Shown in pieces: positions 23,026-34,346 of a DNA stretch of 64,000 nt. The DNA comes from Begonia masoniana (lineage: Eukaryota > Streptophyta > Magnoliopsida > Cucurbitales > Begoniaceae): contig CM039512.1 in assembly GCA_022432975.1 (NCBI GenBank), positions 7,638,858 to 7,702,857 on the forward strand, in the 5' to 3' direction. The translations under genes and the position numbers were made by a program. Numbering within the stretch: the stretch's first letter is position 1; each line of letters begins with the position of its first letter. The notes beneath the pieces are model-generated. The model was not told the origin of the DNA, made no database searches, and saw only the letters and a program-made list of their open reading frames with translations.

Positions 23026-25099
23026 TTCTCCCCCACTTAATGAAATTTCGTCCTTGAAATTTGGATCAACTATCGATACATTATTAAACAGTTGAGGATA
23101 CTTTATTTTCATATCCGATTCAAGTTTCCAAGTGGCTTCTCTTTCTGTATGCTACTGAATTTGAACTAATAAATTCTTTTGATGCCTAAAATTTTGATCT
23201 CACTACTCCAAAATTATTTAGCGTGCTACACTTACTAATAATCCTCTTAAATAAGAATCCCTATCTAGGTTATGACACGTACCATATTTTAAATATATAT
23301 CTTCAATATTAATACATGAGCATATTAAACATATTGAGCTCAATTCCACCATGTTTGCTATTTAACAAATCCATTCAAAATTTCAAATATTCTAATGCAC
23401 TCATAACCAACTTATCTTCACACCAAAACAACATCCTGACTTTCAAAAACACAAAACTATGGGTTTCAAACAACACATCTCACCTCTAAGAGTTTGCATA
23501 GTTCTTTTAGCATCTCGAAACTATCCTCATTTTATTTCTATAGCAACACAAACTTTGTACCCGTAAATGATTCAAAAATTATAACTAAGACTCAAATCAC
23601 AAGTTCTTAATATATCTTCAAGAGTGAAGTGTTATTCCATCCATTGACCTTTAGGTGATGTATTAAACTCAATTTAATTTCATTGCTCAAAACCCTCAGC
23701 ATGTTTTTCCAAAACTTAGACAAAAACTTTAAGTTTCTATAAAATATAACACTAAGTGAAACACGAATAAAAGTGACATTTTCCACATAAAGCTTACTCA
23801 AATTGAGCAAAAGTAAATCTTCCTCACCCAGATAAAATATGTAAGTTTGTAAATCAACCCATCAAAATTTCAACATCAACATGTCCCTGCTAGTCTCCAT
23901 TAAGGGTAACAAAATTCATCACAACTTTATCTAACTTTTACTCCAAAATACGTGAGCTCGAATAATCTAGTATGTTCAACATTCAATCCCAAACTATTGA
24001 TAAGTAGAGTCAAACAACATATCGACTACATTCAACTCCATGCAAGTCTATCACAAATTCACTACATCACCAATATTTTTAAACCTCATAGTTAAGCTTT
24101 TTAAACCTCATAAATGCATCAACGCAACTTTCCCTTATCACGTACTCAACTGATCAAACATTTTACAAAACTCATAATTAAGTTCAAGCACTACTTTAAT
24201 GTGCCGTGGAAGAGTAGAAGTTTCCATTAATATATATACACGAACTATCTGTGAAAACTTCAATCCAACTCTAGTATTGGACAAATAAATAAAATCTTTC
24301 GAATGTCTACTAAAACCACTCGCCATAACATTGTCATATTAAAATTATATTCCAAAGTAATATTACAATCAATTTCCATAATCAAAACTATTTCCTTAAC
24401 CCAAGAATCAAATCATACCGCGAGAAGAATATATAAACTCTAATGGCATAAAGACTAATTTAAATTTCACATCTCACAAATAACTTTATATTAGCATCAA
24501 CAAAAGATGATTACAACTAACAACCATCCATAAGTGGGGTAAGTTCCCTTTTGCAACCTCAGCTTTCAAAATGAATTAACTCAGTCAAATGACATTATTA
24601 CACATCCAAGTGTACCACTCGTGCATCTAATAAATCGCTTTTATCAAACACTATTGATCTTTGTCATTTGATCTTTATCCTCATCAAAACACTCTATAAA
24701 CAATTGTATCATGCTAAGTAAACTAACCTTTACATTAATGAGTCTAAAGAAATTTCAATCAAATCATAGGTATCAAAACCACTTTATCATATGAAATAGA
24801 CATTATATTGATCATTTTCATCATCATTGAATAAATTTTCTTTGCCAAAAGATTTCTCGACATATTCCACAATCATTAAAACTGAACTAAAAGAAACATT
24901 AAACGAAGTCACCAAACTTTCAAACGTACAGTTGAAACCATATGACTAAATATGATTTTGAAGCTCCCTAAATGCTTCTCAAATGCAGTCAATGGCTATA
25001 ATATATCAATTCCAAAACTTAACACCATTCTTCCAAAAATATAAGTTCTCTAAACTCAATTACCCCCATGGCACCCGAATAAACTTCAAATCTCCTCAA
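23026..25099 (-). pseudogene. Degenerate gypsy internal domain, pol C-terminal remnant
   Basis: Only the last part of pol is legible (REATWKLESDMKIKYPQLF, minus strand, near 23075-23135, followed by FKDEIS and the PPT). The remainder to 25099, and 27094-27721, is AT-rich with no frame over about 70 codons and no domain that I can recognise. Confidence 0.6.
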
Positions 25100-25790
25100 G
25101 ATCATGTAATACCCGGTCCTGTTAAACCGTTTCTCTATTCTTTTTTTTAAAACTAATGACAATATTAAATGTAGGGTTAGTGGATGACTAGGCAAGGGTA
25201 TAAGGGTAATTAGAAATCTAAAGGTGGATAACGTATTTAAGGAAACTATTATTGAAGTAGCCGCCACTGTTTTATTCCATTTCCTCCCCATTCTCAGCTC
25301 CTCAGCCTAGCAGAGCACGATAGGAGACCCCCCTTCGACTTTCTCCAGCGACTTCTTCCGAACTTGGTGAGTTTTGCCTCTATTTCTAGCTACATTGTAT
25401 CTATTGTTGGTGGGAGGGATGATATTGAGGTTTTGGAGAATACAGTAAGTGAGGGTTAGTTCGGTTTAAGTCGAAATCGAGAATGCACAATGACTAGAGT
25501 TTCCCTTAGATTTATAGTGGTCTAGAATAAAGATTAGAGGGAATTTAATATATGCTCTGTCTACGGTTTTAGGTTGAGCAATACCCGAAGTGGTTAGCTA
25601 CCCAGACAATTCCAGGAGATCCAAGTAAGTAATGTTTGCTTGTGCCTTCGGGCCTACATCACAAAACGTTAGGTTTGTATTTACTCGGATATGTTTGTAT
25701 GCCATGCATCATGTTTTCAAAATGTATACGAAAATGAATTTGGATACACATTGGTATGGAGAGGATTGAATGTGATGAAACAGCAAAGTG

Positions 25791-26006
25791 AATCAGATTT
25801 ACTGTTAAGGGAATTAATCTGCCCCTTAATGAGACAGTGGATATATACTTTGGAAGAGCTGATCCAACTTCCAATTTCACAGGGGGATCTGAACATGTGA
25901 ATCAGATTTACTGTTAAGGGAATTAATCCGCCCCTTAATGAGTCAGTGGATACATACTTTGGGAGAGTTGATCCGACTCCCAATTTCACAGGGGGATCTG
26001 AATTAG
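25791..26006. repeat. Tandem duplication of about 108 bases in the LTR
   Basis: Two adjacent copies of GAATCAGATTTACTGTTAAG...CCAATTTCACAGGGGGATCT, about 108 bases each, differing at a handful of positions (for example GAGACAGTGGATATAT versus GAGTCAGTGGATACAT). Confidence 0.85.
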
Positions 26007-26499
26007 AAACGATGAATGAGCAACTGAGAGGAGAAAGTAGAAATTGCATGATTAGGAGTTTATGTTTCAGTAATTCATTTCATTTTGCATTACTTACTTA
26101 GCATTAGGCTAATAGATGAGTTTTGTGATGTAGGTGAAGAAGTGACAGCAGGTGTGTTTACTGAGTTCACTGAGGACTAGTCGGGTTGGAGGAGTACACT
26201 TATTCAATGTTCTGGCAGCTGACGGGGCGGTTTAACTGATGTCTGTCAGTGTGGAGGACTAGTAGTCAAGGATTCAGTCTGAGTATGTTGAGTTCTCATG
26301 ACAGTAGGAATTTTAGCATTTTGAATACGTTTTGAAATTTACTGATTTTAGCAGTCTGTTGAGTTTTAAATGTTGGTTTTTATCGGATTTGATTAATGCT
26401 ATGGCTTGAGTCGTTCCTGAATGGTCTTTGGGAAGTAAGTAAATTCTTTTCTGTGGATAGTGTTGTGTTTCTTTTCTACCGGATGATGTCGAGTGTTTT

Positions 26500-26783
26500 G
26501 TTTGTCGGATGATATAGGTGTTTTGTTTGTCGTCTAGTGCCCGGATGAGAGGGATCATCCGGCTGACGTCACCGGTAGATGTAGGGTAAAGTCGATCGGA
26601 TGAGAGAGATCATCCAGCTGACGTCACCGGTAGATGAAGGATATATTTTGTCGCTTAGTGACCGGATGACAAATTTTATGTTTTGTCGTTTAGTGACCGG
26701 ATGACAAATTTTATGTTTTGTCGTTTAGTGACCGGATGACAAATCTTGTGCTTTGTCGTTTAGTCACCGGTGGATGTCTTCGA
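26500..26783. repeat. GTCGTTTAGTGACCGGATGA minisatellite
   Basis: Several tandem copies of a unit with TTTTGTCGTTTAGTGACCGG followed by ATGACAAAT (clearest at 26640-26760), preceded by two copies of a unit with CTGACGTCACCGGTAGATG. On the reverse strand the last unit reads GAAGACATCCACCGG followed by TGACTAAACGACAAA, which resembles the minisatellite at 1-345 and 1088-1587. Confidence 0.85.
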
Positions 26784-27726
26784 GTAGCCTTTCCCTTTTG
26801 TTGACTTTGTTCGGCGGTCGATGAAATTGGCTTTTGAAATCTTTAAATTATTTTACGAGTTAAACCTTTGCTTCTCAACTGATTGATTCTTAATATTGCC
26901 AACGATTATTTTAACATGGCTTTGTTTAATTTTACTTTTGTTTAAACGATTTCCGCTGCAAGTTTTCATGTTTTGTCAAATTTCAAATTCTGAAATTTTC
27001 AACGAAGTTTTAAATTTGGCCCAAGTGTTTCTTAGTAATATTCGGGGTTTTGAGTAACAAACCGGGTTCAGGGAATCGGGGTGTCATAGATCATATCTTC
27101 AACCATTAATTAATCCATAATATTTCTTTATTATACTTCAAAATAATTTATGGCAAAGACAATCTCATGCTTGGCAACCATAATAATAACTTTTAAATTC
27201 CACATAATCTCTTTCGAAGTGGTTTAGAAATAAGCTATGATTAGAGAGATCTTTACTGCAAACGTCCTTCTACCTGAACGACTCCAATCCTTGATCCAAA
27301 TATCTTTAACTACTTATGTAGAAACCGACTCTTAAGCCGAATCACACTAAATTAGACATATCCAGAATGGTCACTAATACTTTCTCAAACCAAGCATACA
27401 ATATAATCCATCATTAAATCAAAATCTAGGAACAAAAAGTTTTAATTCATTCCAATCATAACAACATATGCCTTGAATTTTTTGAAAAAGACAAATACTT
27501 GCATCATAAGATGAATTTCTTATTTCTAAAAATACAGAGGCCCTCACACGAACCAAGAAGAGTTATCAGACTCATATTCCATCTTTTCTATCAATTTACG
27601 ATGCGTACACCTAACACTTATCCAATAACTTCCAACTATTCTAAACATCAAGTACAGATAGAGAATATACATTCTCTAGCGAACAATCCTCAAGATGTTT
27701 TTCAAATTGCATATTGACCTAATCGG

Positions 27727-28551
27727 TGTAACGACACATTTTCCCAGCAAGATATTGTTCGCTCTGGGGATTGGGCCGTAGCCCAATATCCTACCATCAC
27801 GGTTTTGTTTGGCGAGGACTTCCCAGTCGGTCACCCAACCTGGTACTACTCTCACCGAAGCATTTTTAACTTTGGAGTTCTTATGGGATCCGTTGTCAAT
27901 TGTGCTCCAAAACGTGTCTTGCTATCTTGGGAGGGTCTCTTTACATATGTTTCATTTTCACATACTTCCCCAAGCGATGTGGGATTGTGACGACCCCCTT
28001 TTTTACAACCCGTCACTTTCTGGTTTGCCTGCGCATACGTACCGCCATCCGGGTTCCAATTCGTGCAGCCATCGTACACATACATACACATCTGGGTTAT
28101 CACAATCACCCCCCTCGGGGGCCCAACATCCTCGTTAGCCACATTTCCAGTTGGGTACAGGCTCTGATACCATTTGTAACGACCCCTTTTTCCAGCAAGA
28201 TATTGCCCGCTCTGGGGATTGGGCCGTAGCCCAATATCCTCCCCTCACGGCTTTGTTTGGCGAGGATTTCCAAGTCAATCACCCAACCTGGTACTACTCT
28301 CGCCGAAGCACTTTTAACTTCAGAGTTCTTATGAGATCCGTTGTCAATTGTGCTCCAAAATGCGTCTTGCTATCTTGGGATGGTCTCTTTATATATATTT
28401 CATTTCCACATACTTCCCCAAGCGATGTGGGAATGTGACGACCCCTTTTTTACAACCCGTCACCTTCCGGTTTGCCCGCGCAGACGTACTGCCATCTGGA
28501 TTCTAGTTCGTGCAGCCATCGTACACATACTTACACATCCGGGTCATCCCA
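27727..28551 (-). mobile_element. Cassandra C, two LTRs, imperfect TSD ATCGG/GTCGG
   Basis: LTRs 27727-28104 (378 bases) and 28175-28551 (377 bases) flank a 70-base internal domain (28105-28174). On the minus strand the internal domain starts with the primer site TGGTATCAGAGCC and ends with a purine-rich GAGGGGGGTGAT. The 5S rRNA-like domain is on the minus strand of both LTRs. Flanks ATCGG (27722-27726) and GTCGG (28552-28556) differ at one base. It lies inside the leader of the minus-strand gypsy element. Confidence 0.9.
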
Positions 28552-28667
28552 GTCGGTTCTTGTATTACGTTTTTTTGCATAATAATAATTCTTGTATATC
28601 ATCACATCATCTATCTTATAAGTGTCACTTTTCAAGATGGGCAACCTAATATCTGATACCAAATTTC

Positions 28668-30242
28668 TGTCACGCCCCAAAGGGGACCCGCGACAAAACG
28701 AGAAATGACCCGGCTCGAAAAGGCTAGATCGTCTGACCCTTAACACCAAATTTCACCAATTGCAGCGGAATATTAACCAATTAACATAAGTCAGGGCCCG
28801 GACAGATAAATAAACAGGTCCAACAAGTGACACCAGATAATGTAATAATATACGTCCAAATAAAATAATACATGTGAATTAAATACAATAAAGCTTACAC
28901 ATGCACAGTAGCGTCCAACCTTAAAATTTAAAATGAGTCTTCCAAGGAAAACTTATTTATTTAGAGAATTCCTGCTTCAGATAGATCCTGAAAAAAATAG
29001 TAGTCGTTTGGGGTGAGCCGACTAAACTCAATATTGGTAGAATTTATTTCCAGCAGTCATATAATATTATGCATATATTTAATAAAAATGCAGTTATGTA
29101 ATTTAAATATTTGCTCGGTGAAAATAGAGCCTCTCATGGACTCCGAGCACGTTGGACCATAGGCCAAAACATCGACATGAGGAGGTCGCACGCCATAACT
29201 ACCCTGATCAGGTTTAGGGTTTCGTGCCCAAGGATACGACTATTCAGCTGTCCGATTATTTCTAGTTAAAACCACACAATTTTTATCAATGATAAAATAT
29301 ACAGTTGATAAATGTGTGAATTAAATAATAGCACAAAATTAAATAAACATTTTATGCTAAATAAATGAATTAAAATAATACTTAACCAAAAATAAAATAA
29401 ACTCCTACCTCGAGTGAGTATCCAATCGGTCAAACCCAATAATATCAATAGTCCAAGTCAACGAGTTCGCACCTTAGCTCAATTATTTGGCACCTAATAA
29501 AGAGTAAATCATTCATTATTTTTAGGCTATTCTATCTCTCAATTCATTCTCCAAAAGACAGTCTGCATCAAATTGGGTAATTAATCCATAATTTGGTGTC
29601 ATTTTTCTCACAGTTTAGGCTTGACGACAATGGATATATAACTTCGTTCTAAAAATTTCAACTCCTTATTTTGTTAACTATTAGTCTACATATTCAGAGT
29701 ATTGGTTCAAGACCTTTATATCCAGAAAATTTGAAGTTTCCCATAGTCATAGCAGAGAAGAAAACATCCCAATTCCTTCAATTTCCAGGGAATAATCTCG
29801 TAGAACTCTTTAGGATTTTTTTTTTTAAAAAAATCAAACAGAACAAGGAACAGAACAAATGTATCCCTCTAAGCTAAGAAATAGTCAAACTCTTCCAAAT
29901 ATGACAAATAAATAAAAACTCAAGGGTTTGGGTTCTTACTTCCAAATCGTTCTTCGTCCAATATTGTTTCGCAAGGGTTGAAGAAGAATGCATCAGTAAT
30001 GTTTTGAAACAGAAATCGTTGAAATCGGAAGCCAAATCGTCATCGGCCAGTCTTCCCTCTAGGTTTTTACTTCTCTGTTCTTACGACGCTGGTTCTGGAA
30101 GAGAACCATCTGAAACAAAAAGAGGAATTTAAAGGAGAAAGACAAAGGAGTGTACATGTGGCAATTAAATTTTTTTAGGAAAAGAAAATTACATTTTTGT
30201 CCTCTTCCGTTTTCTTCCCCAAACTAGTAGGTGGGTTTCACA
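28668..30242 (-). repeat. 5' LTR of the gypsy element
   Basis: Starts TGTCACGCCCC (plus strand) next to the PBS and ends TTTCACA next to GGACG. It is the complete 1575-base version; the other LTR has lost the centre. Confidence 0.85.
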
Positions 30243-30247
30243 GGACG

Positions 30248-30671
30248 CCTCTTCCAATTCTTCATGAAGGTCTTTCCCAACAAAAGAAAAGGAATTAAGA
30301 TGGTTAGTGAGCCACTTGGCTCGTGACCTAATGACCGATACACATGGCACATCAGAAAAGGCTATTTTATTAACATATACATACTTTAAGGGTGACTTTG
30401 TTAACAAAAATACTTTAAGTTCTAGTTTGTTAATCACTTCATACTTTGAGATTGAATTTAATAATTACCCAACTTACTGGCTACCAGGAATTTGTTTAAA
30501 ATTTTGAAAATAGAAATTATCCATACAACACAGTTTTTTCTAGTCATAGGAGGCAGAAATCCTATTGTAGTCTGTATAGAAGAGTTGGAGATTGTAAAGT
30601 TTCAATCTCCAAGTTCAGAGAAGATTGAAATCAAATTAGCCTTCATCTTTTCCAAAATTTCAATCATTCCG
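30248..30671. other. Flanking DNA before the F-box relic
   Basis: Continuation of the target of the gypsy insertion (joins 22303). No domain seen. It probably holds the promoter and leader of the broken F-box gene. Confidence 0.35.
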
Positions 30672-31209
30672 ATGGACTTGAGAAAAAAGTTGATGGGATT
30701 TGTCAACAAAATGAAAAAACTTTCTATACAGTCCATGGAACCACCACCTGTGAAGCTCCAGAGACGGTCCTCTGATCTTTCAGAAGAAGGGTCTTTCGAT
30801 AAACTTCATGACGTCTTGATCAAGGAAATCATTTGCCGCCTCCCTTTATGCTCTATTTTCTAGTTTAGGTGAATCTCCAAGGGGTGGCTTTCTATCACTA
30901 CCTCTCCTTACTTTATCAAACTTTTCGAACGCCATCACAATCCATCGAAAAAGGATCATTCGGTGGGGCTTCTCTTTCAAGATTCTCTAACCAACAACAA
31001 GAAACAATTCGTCATTTGTTTTCGGGTGCCGAAATTCAAGTGTATGGATTTTCTATTGAATTCTTCTTGGATTACGCTGGCACGGTTACGATCCCATCAT
31101 TGTCGTGGGTTCCTATGACGATCTGTTATTGTGCTACAACAAAGTCGGGTTTGAAAGCGATTACTTTATAGTGAACTTTGTCACTCGGGAGTGGGTTGCC
31201 CTTCCACCA
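30672..31209 (+). pseudogene. F-box protein gene relic, 5' part
   Basis: From the ATG at 30672 the frame reads into an F-box (about 30800-30930): DKLHDVLIKEIICRLPLCS, then after two in-frame stops ISKGWLSITTSPYFIKLF, the usual L-P-x-x-L..I..RLP..S...R.VSK.W...I pattern. Downstream, in shifted frames, come GLLFQDSLTNN, IVVGSYDDLLLC and FIVNFVTREWVALPP, typical of the F-box-associated region of plant F-box proteins (SCF ubiquitin-ligase substrate adaptors). The reading stops at 31209, where a copia LTR is inserted. Stops and frameshifts show the copy was already dead. A candidate continuation lies inverted at 47517-47634. Confidence 0.75.
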
Positions 31210-31998
31210 TGTGGGTCTTTCCATTATGATGAGGGACCCACCTCATCAATGAAGTGCAAAAAGAAATTTTTATCTTCTAAACCTCACTCTTCAGCAAAAT
31301 CTTCAGATCTTGCTAGTGATTGTCCTCTTGAGAGGAACTCTCTCTATAAATAGAGAGTTCATGATGAAGGGAGATTTATCCCAGCAACGAAGAGAAGCTG
31401 AACATAGTTTTTTCTGTGAGAAGAGAGAGAGAAAATAGAGAGAGTTTGTGGGAGAGAAAAAAAAAAGGGTGAGAGAAAAATAGGTAAAATACTTTTGAGT
31501 ACAGTGAGAATTCTAAGAGTGGTGATTTCTCTTAGTGAATATTTTCTAGAATATTCGATATCTAGAAAAATATTGTAAATTCTATTTTTCATAGTGAGAT
31601 CTTTCCGGACTCGGTCCCCGTGGTTTTTTATTGATTTAGGTTTCCATGTAAAAATTCCTGGTGTTCATTTTAGCCATTATTTCTCATACTTCTTGGCCAT
31701 TATATTGTTATGGAGTGAGAAAATATTCTTAGTATTTTTTTGATCGGATCTACTATTGTTTATCGTACTGCTTATTTAGTAGTGTAATTGTACTGTGTTA
31801 ACGAATTCTGTTTAGGAGACTGAAATTTAAGTGGGACCGTTTGTGACCCCTCAAGTCTTTCGTGGGAACTTACTTAGAAAGGTAATTCTATCTAAGAGAT
31901 TTTCCAATACAATCTTTCTTGAAAATTATCCTGATCAATACTTTGCACGTTTTACAGCGCGACATCATTATTGCTCCCACCGATTATTATTCCCAACA
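31210..31998 (+). repeat. 5' LTR of the copia element, with PBS
   Basis: TGTGGGTCTTTCC...ATTCCCAACA, 789 bases, followed directly by the PBS TGGTATCAGAGCC (32001-32013). It includes CTCTATAAATAGAG (about 31341-31354) as promoter. The flank CACCA (31205-31209) is the candidate target duplication. Confidence 0.9.
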
Positions 31999-32021
31999 AG
32001 TGGTATCAGAGCCTCGTTATT

Positions 32022-32123
32022 ATGGCGGGAAAGTTTGAAATTGAAAAATTCAACGGAAATAATTTCTCACTATGAAAATTAAAAATGAAGGCGTTATTGC
32101 GGAAAAATAGATGTGCTACCGAA
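32022..32123 (+). pseudogene. Copia gag N-terminus
   Basis: The frame from the ATG at 32022 begins MAGKFEIEKFNGNNFSL, a standard copia gag start; a stop replaces the expected tryptophan. It continues KLKMKALLRKNRCA and is then cut by the hAT insertion. The gag resumes at 35011 (RPKNVENEKWNKVD). Confidence 0.85.
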
Positions 32124-32938
32124 TTTATTGGTTCGATTTTTTATTTGGATCATTCATAAACGATAGTAATCGAACTAAACCGATCAAGCCCTAATTGGTT
32201 CAGTTTTCTACTTCTAGTTCTAATTTCTACTTCTTACTTAGAACTGAGAAGTTCTGAATTATAAGCCCTAAGTAATTTCTTCTTCTCCCAAGTCTGAAGC
32301 TCTCTAGGCGGCCGACAACCAATCTCATTCGCTTCCCTAAAAAACTTCTTGAATTTCGACTCTCTGGCTGACGCTTCTACTGTTCTTTCTCCCACTAGGC
32401 ACCGGGTACGTTCGTTCTATTCTCTACTGTTATTTTATTCGTTCTATTTTTTGTGTTTGGCCAGAGGAACAACTCTCTGTTTTTTGACTTTTTTTATTTG
32501 GTTTTTCACATCTTTGGTAGAGGGTACTTAAATTCAAAACATGAAAACAAAAAATAAAATTTTTGTTCTGCTTTGGGAGACTCTTCGGGCGTGACCGAGA
32601 GCAATTTGTTTGTGATTTGTTCTTTATCATTTTCGTAACATTTTGTGCTGTTTTATTGTGTTGTTTTATTGTTGTTAATTTTATGGTGTTCTTTCCCCAA
32701 TTTCTCATCATTTTCTCCTCTATTTGTCCTCTTTTACTTGAATACAGAAAGTGGAAGTAAGGAGGGAGAACCAATAGGCTTTCAAAACGTTATTTTTATG
32801 TGAAGTGTGAAACATGAAATTAATTTTATCTTTGAAATGTGAACTGTGTATTTTAATTTTGTTTTCATTGATGTGAAGTGTGAACTTTATAGTTTAATAA
32901 CTTTAATTGTATCTTTGATTAATTAACTATTGTTTTAG

Positions 32939-33066
32939 GATGGAAAACATCCCCCGTTTTCAATAGTTGTTTCGGAGTTAGCTTTTAGTAACGGAGGACG
33001 TGTACTTGATTCATTTCATATTTCTTTGTCCCCAAAGACTGTCGAGGCGCTTATTTGCACTCAATG
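32939..33066 (+). pseudogene. hAT transposase C-terminal dimerisation domain remnant
   Basis: After an intron-like acceptor (TTGTTTTAG) the frame reads PPFSIVVSELAFSNGGRVLD, then SFHISLSPKTVEALICTQ, matching the hAT dimerisation domain (Dimer_Tnp_hAT; usual form STVASESAFSTGGRVL...SSL.P..VEALIC...W). A TAG stands where the tryptophan after TQ.. is expected. The catalytic and BED-finger parts are absent. Confidence 0.85.
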
Positions 33067-33489
33067 TTAGATTCGAACGTCAAAACATCAATTTATCAAC
33101 ATTAATTATTCAGTAGATGATATTGACAATGTGTGTTTTACATCTTTGTTTTCTTTTTATTTTATATTTCTAATTCATTTTACCTAATTAGTTTGTCAAC
33201 TACATTTTGCAAATTTTATATCAACTAATGGAGATGAAGATAGTGTTATAATATTGGTAGAATAGTTGAAGACTTGAAGCGAATATTATTCAGCATTTTT
33301 TCAACACTTTTTGGTTTTTGATAACAGATAATATTACTTAGGGAAAAGTTCAATTAAGCCTCCAACGTATGGGATCAGTGGTCATTTGGCCCTAACGTTT
33401 ATTTTTTGCCCAATCAAACCCTATCGTATAAAACGTTTACAATTCAAACCCTCCCGTCAAATTTTCAGTTAAATTTAACAGATGCCCTT

Positions 33490-34134
33490 TCAAAATTCCC
33501 AAACTAGCCTCTCTCTCTCTCTCTCTAGAAATTCTATGTTCACCAAATCAGGCAGCGACTCTAAAATCTTGGAATCTTCCGCTGTCGGAGTCGAAGATTT
33601 GGGAATTTTGATCATTTCTGGAGAAATCATGACGTAAGAAAGAGACAACTGAACAAACCCAGATGGAGAGTGAAACAAATCGGTGGAGGAGAGAGAGAAT
33701 TCTCTCTCTAATTTTCCATTGTTGATGATGATTTCATACAAAGGGTCAAGCGCAAACCCTAGAAGCTGATCTTCGAGATAATTCCTCACTCTGCTCAGCA
33801 TCCATATCTCACATTTCAGAGATGACTCCAGTGTTCGAACGTCTAATCGGAGATTATCATTGGAAACAGGGTTTCTCCCGCCGCCATTAGTGATTTTGGA
33901 GGAAACTGCAGTTTCAGGATCAGAAGTCAAAGAAAGCTTCGCGTAAACATCTTGCTTGTGGTAAATCCAGATGTTCTGAATATCTCTAGCTTGATGAATG
34001 AACACTTCCAGAACGCCATTAATCTCCTCCAAGTTCACATATGCAGCTTCTTTGGCTTCAGTTATCTTCTCTAATTCCAAATTTGACGAGATTTTCTCTG
34101 ATGAAATCACAGTCTGAGGGGAAGCCATGATCAT
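33490..34134 (-). CDS. Captured C2-domain protein ORF in the Pack-MULE
   Basis: An uninterrupted ORF of 214 codons; a second ATG at 34128 (MASPQTVISSEK) may be the real start. After about 35 residues comes a C2 domain, roughly 36-165: GVLEVFIHQARDIQNIWIY, KQDVYAKLSLTSDP, ITNGGGRNPVSNDNL, EIWMLSRVRNYLEDQLLGFA, ending FVQLSLSY. This matches plant single-C2 CaLB-type lipid-binding proteins, which dock to membranes through Ca2+ and phospholipid. Some loop acidic residues are replaced (YHKQD, SRVRN), so Ca2+ binding is uncertain. The last residues (FLERERERLVWEF) are encoded by the (CT)n tract and the TIR, so the native C-terminus is lost. The parental gene is not in the window. Whether it is transcribed cannot be seen. 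Confidence 0.8.
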   Translation of the reverse strand: MIMASPQTVISSEKISSNLELEKITEAKEAAYVNLEEINGVLEVFIHQARDIQNIWIYHKQDVYAKLSLTSDPETAVSSKITNGGGRNPVSNDNLRLDVRTLESSLKCEIWMLSRVRNYLEDQLLGFALDPLYEIIINNGKLEREFSLSSTDLFHSPSGFVQLSLSYVMISPEMIKIPKSSTPTAEDSKILESLPDLVNIEFLERERERLVWEF

Positions 34135-34272
34135 AGGTAGAGGTTGAAGAAGGTGGAATCAAAAACCTGTTTCTGAAAAATTACAGCAGAAAAAGAAAGG
34201 TTAGAATCTGTAAAAAGTTATCACCTAAAATTAGAAATCTCAAATCCAGCAATCAATTTCAGCAGCCAAAGG

Positions 34273-34276
<4 letters not shown>

Positions 34277-34345
<69 letters not shown>
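34277..34345. repeat. (GA)n microsatellite at the Pack-MULE right TIR
   Basis: About 34 GA units without interruption. The left TIR has the complementary (CT)n, only about 8 units (33511-33526), so the right tract expanded after or during TIR divergence. Confidence 0.95.

Positions 34346-34346
<1 letters not shown>

Larger units (their letters stand above)
25105..27088 (+). mobile_element. Solo LTR (2.0 kb) nested in the gypsy element, TSD GATCA
   Basis: TGTAATACCCGG...GGGGTGTCATA with GATCA on both sides (25100-25104, 27089-27093). The terminal CA is altered to TA. It shares phrases with the solo LTR at 40394-43082 (TGCCTTCGGGCCTACA then a TAG-rich block; TTAG.ATTAGGCTAAT then GATGTAGGTGA), so the two are relatives in the TGTAAYACCCGG group of gypsy LTRs (Tekay-like, inferred). 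It contains a duplicated block of about 108 bases (25791-25898, 25899-26006) and a minisatellite (26500-26783). Confidence 0.85.
22309..30242 (-). mobile_element. Ty3/gypsy element on the minus strand, TSD GGACG
   Basis: Full-length but degenerate element between GGACG duplications (22304-22308, 30243-30247). The 5' LTR is 28668-30242 (1575 bases); the 3' LTR is 22309-23025 (717 bases), sharing both ends but missing a central block. The PBS is TGGTATCAGA on the minus strand (28652-28661). The PPT is AAGTGGGGGAGAA, beside 23025. Just upstream the minus strand still reads REATWKLESDMKIKYPQLF (about 23075-23135), a signature of the pol C-terminus of gypsy elements (the end of the chromodomain region in chromoviruses). 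Other coding parts are lost. Two later insertions sit inside: a solo LTR (25105-27088) and a Cassandra (27727-28551). Without them the internal domain is only about 2.8 kb. Confidence 0.88.
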
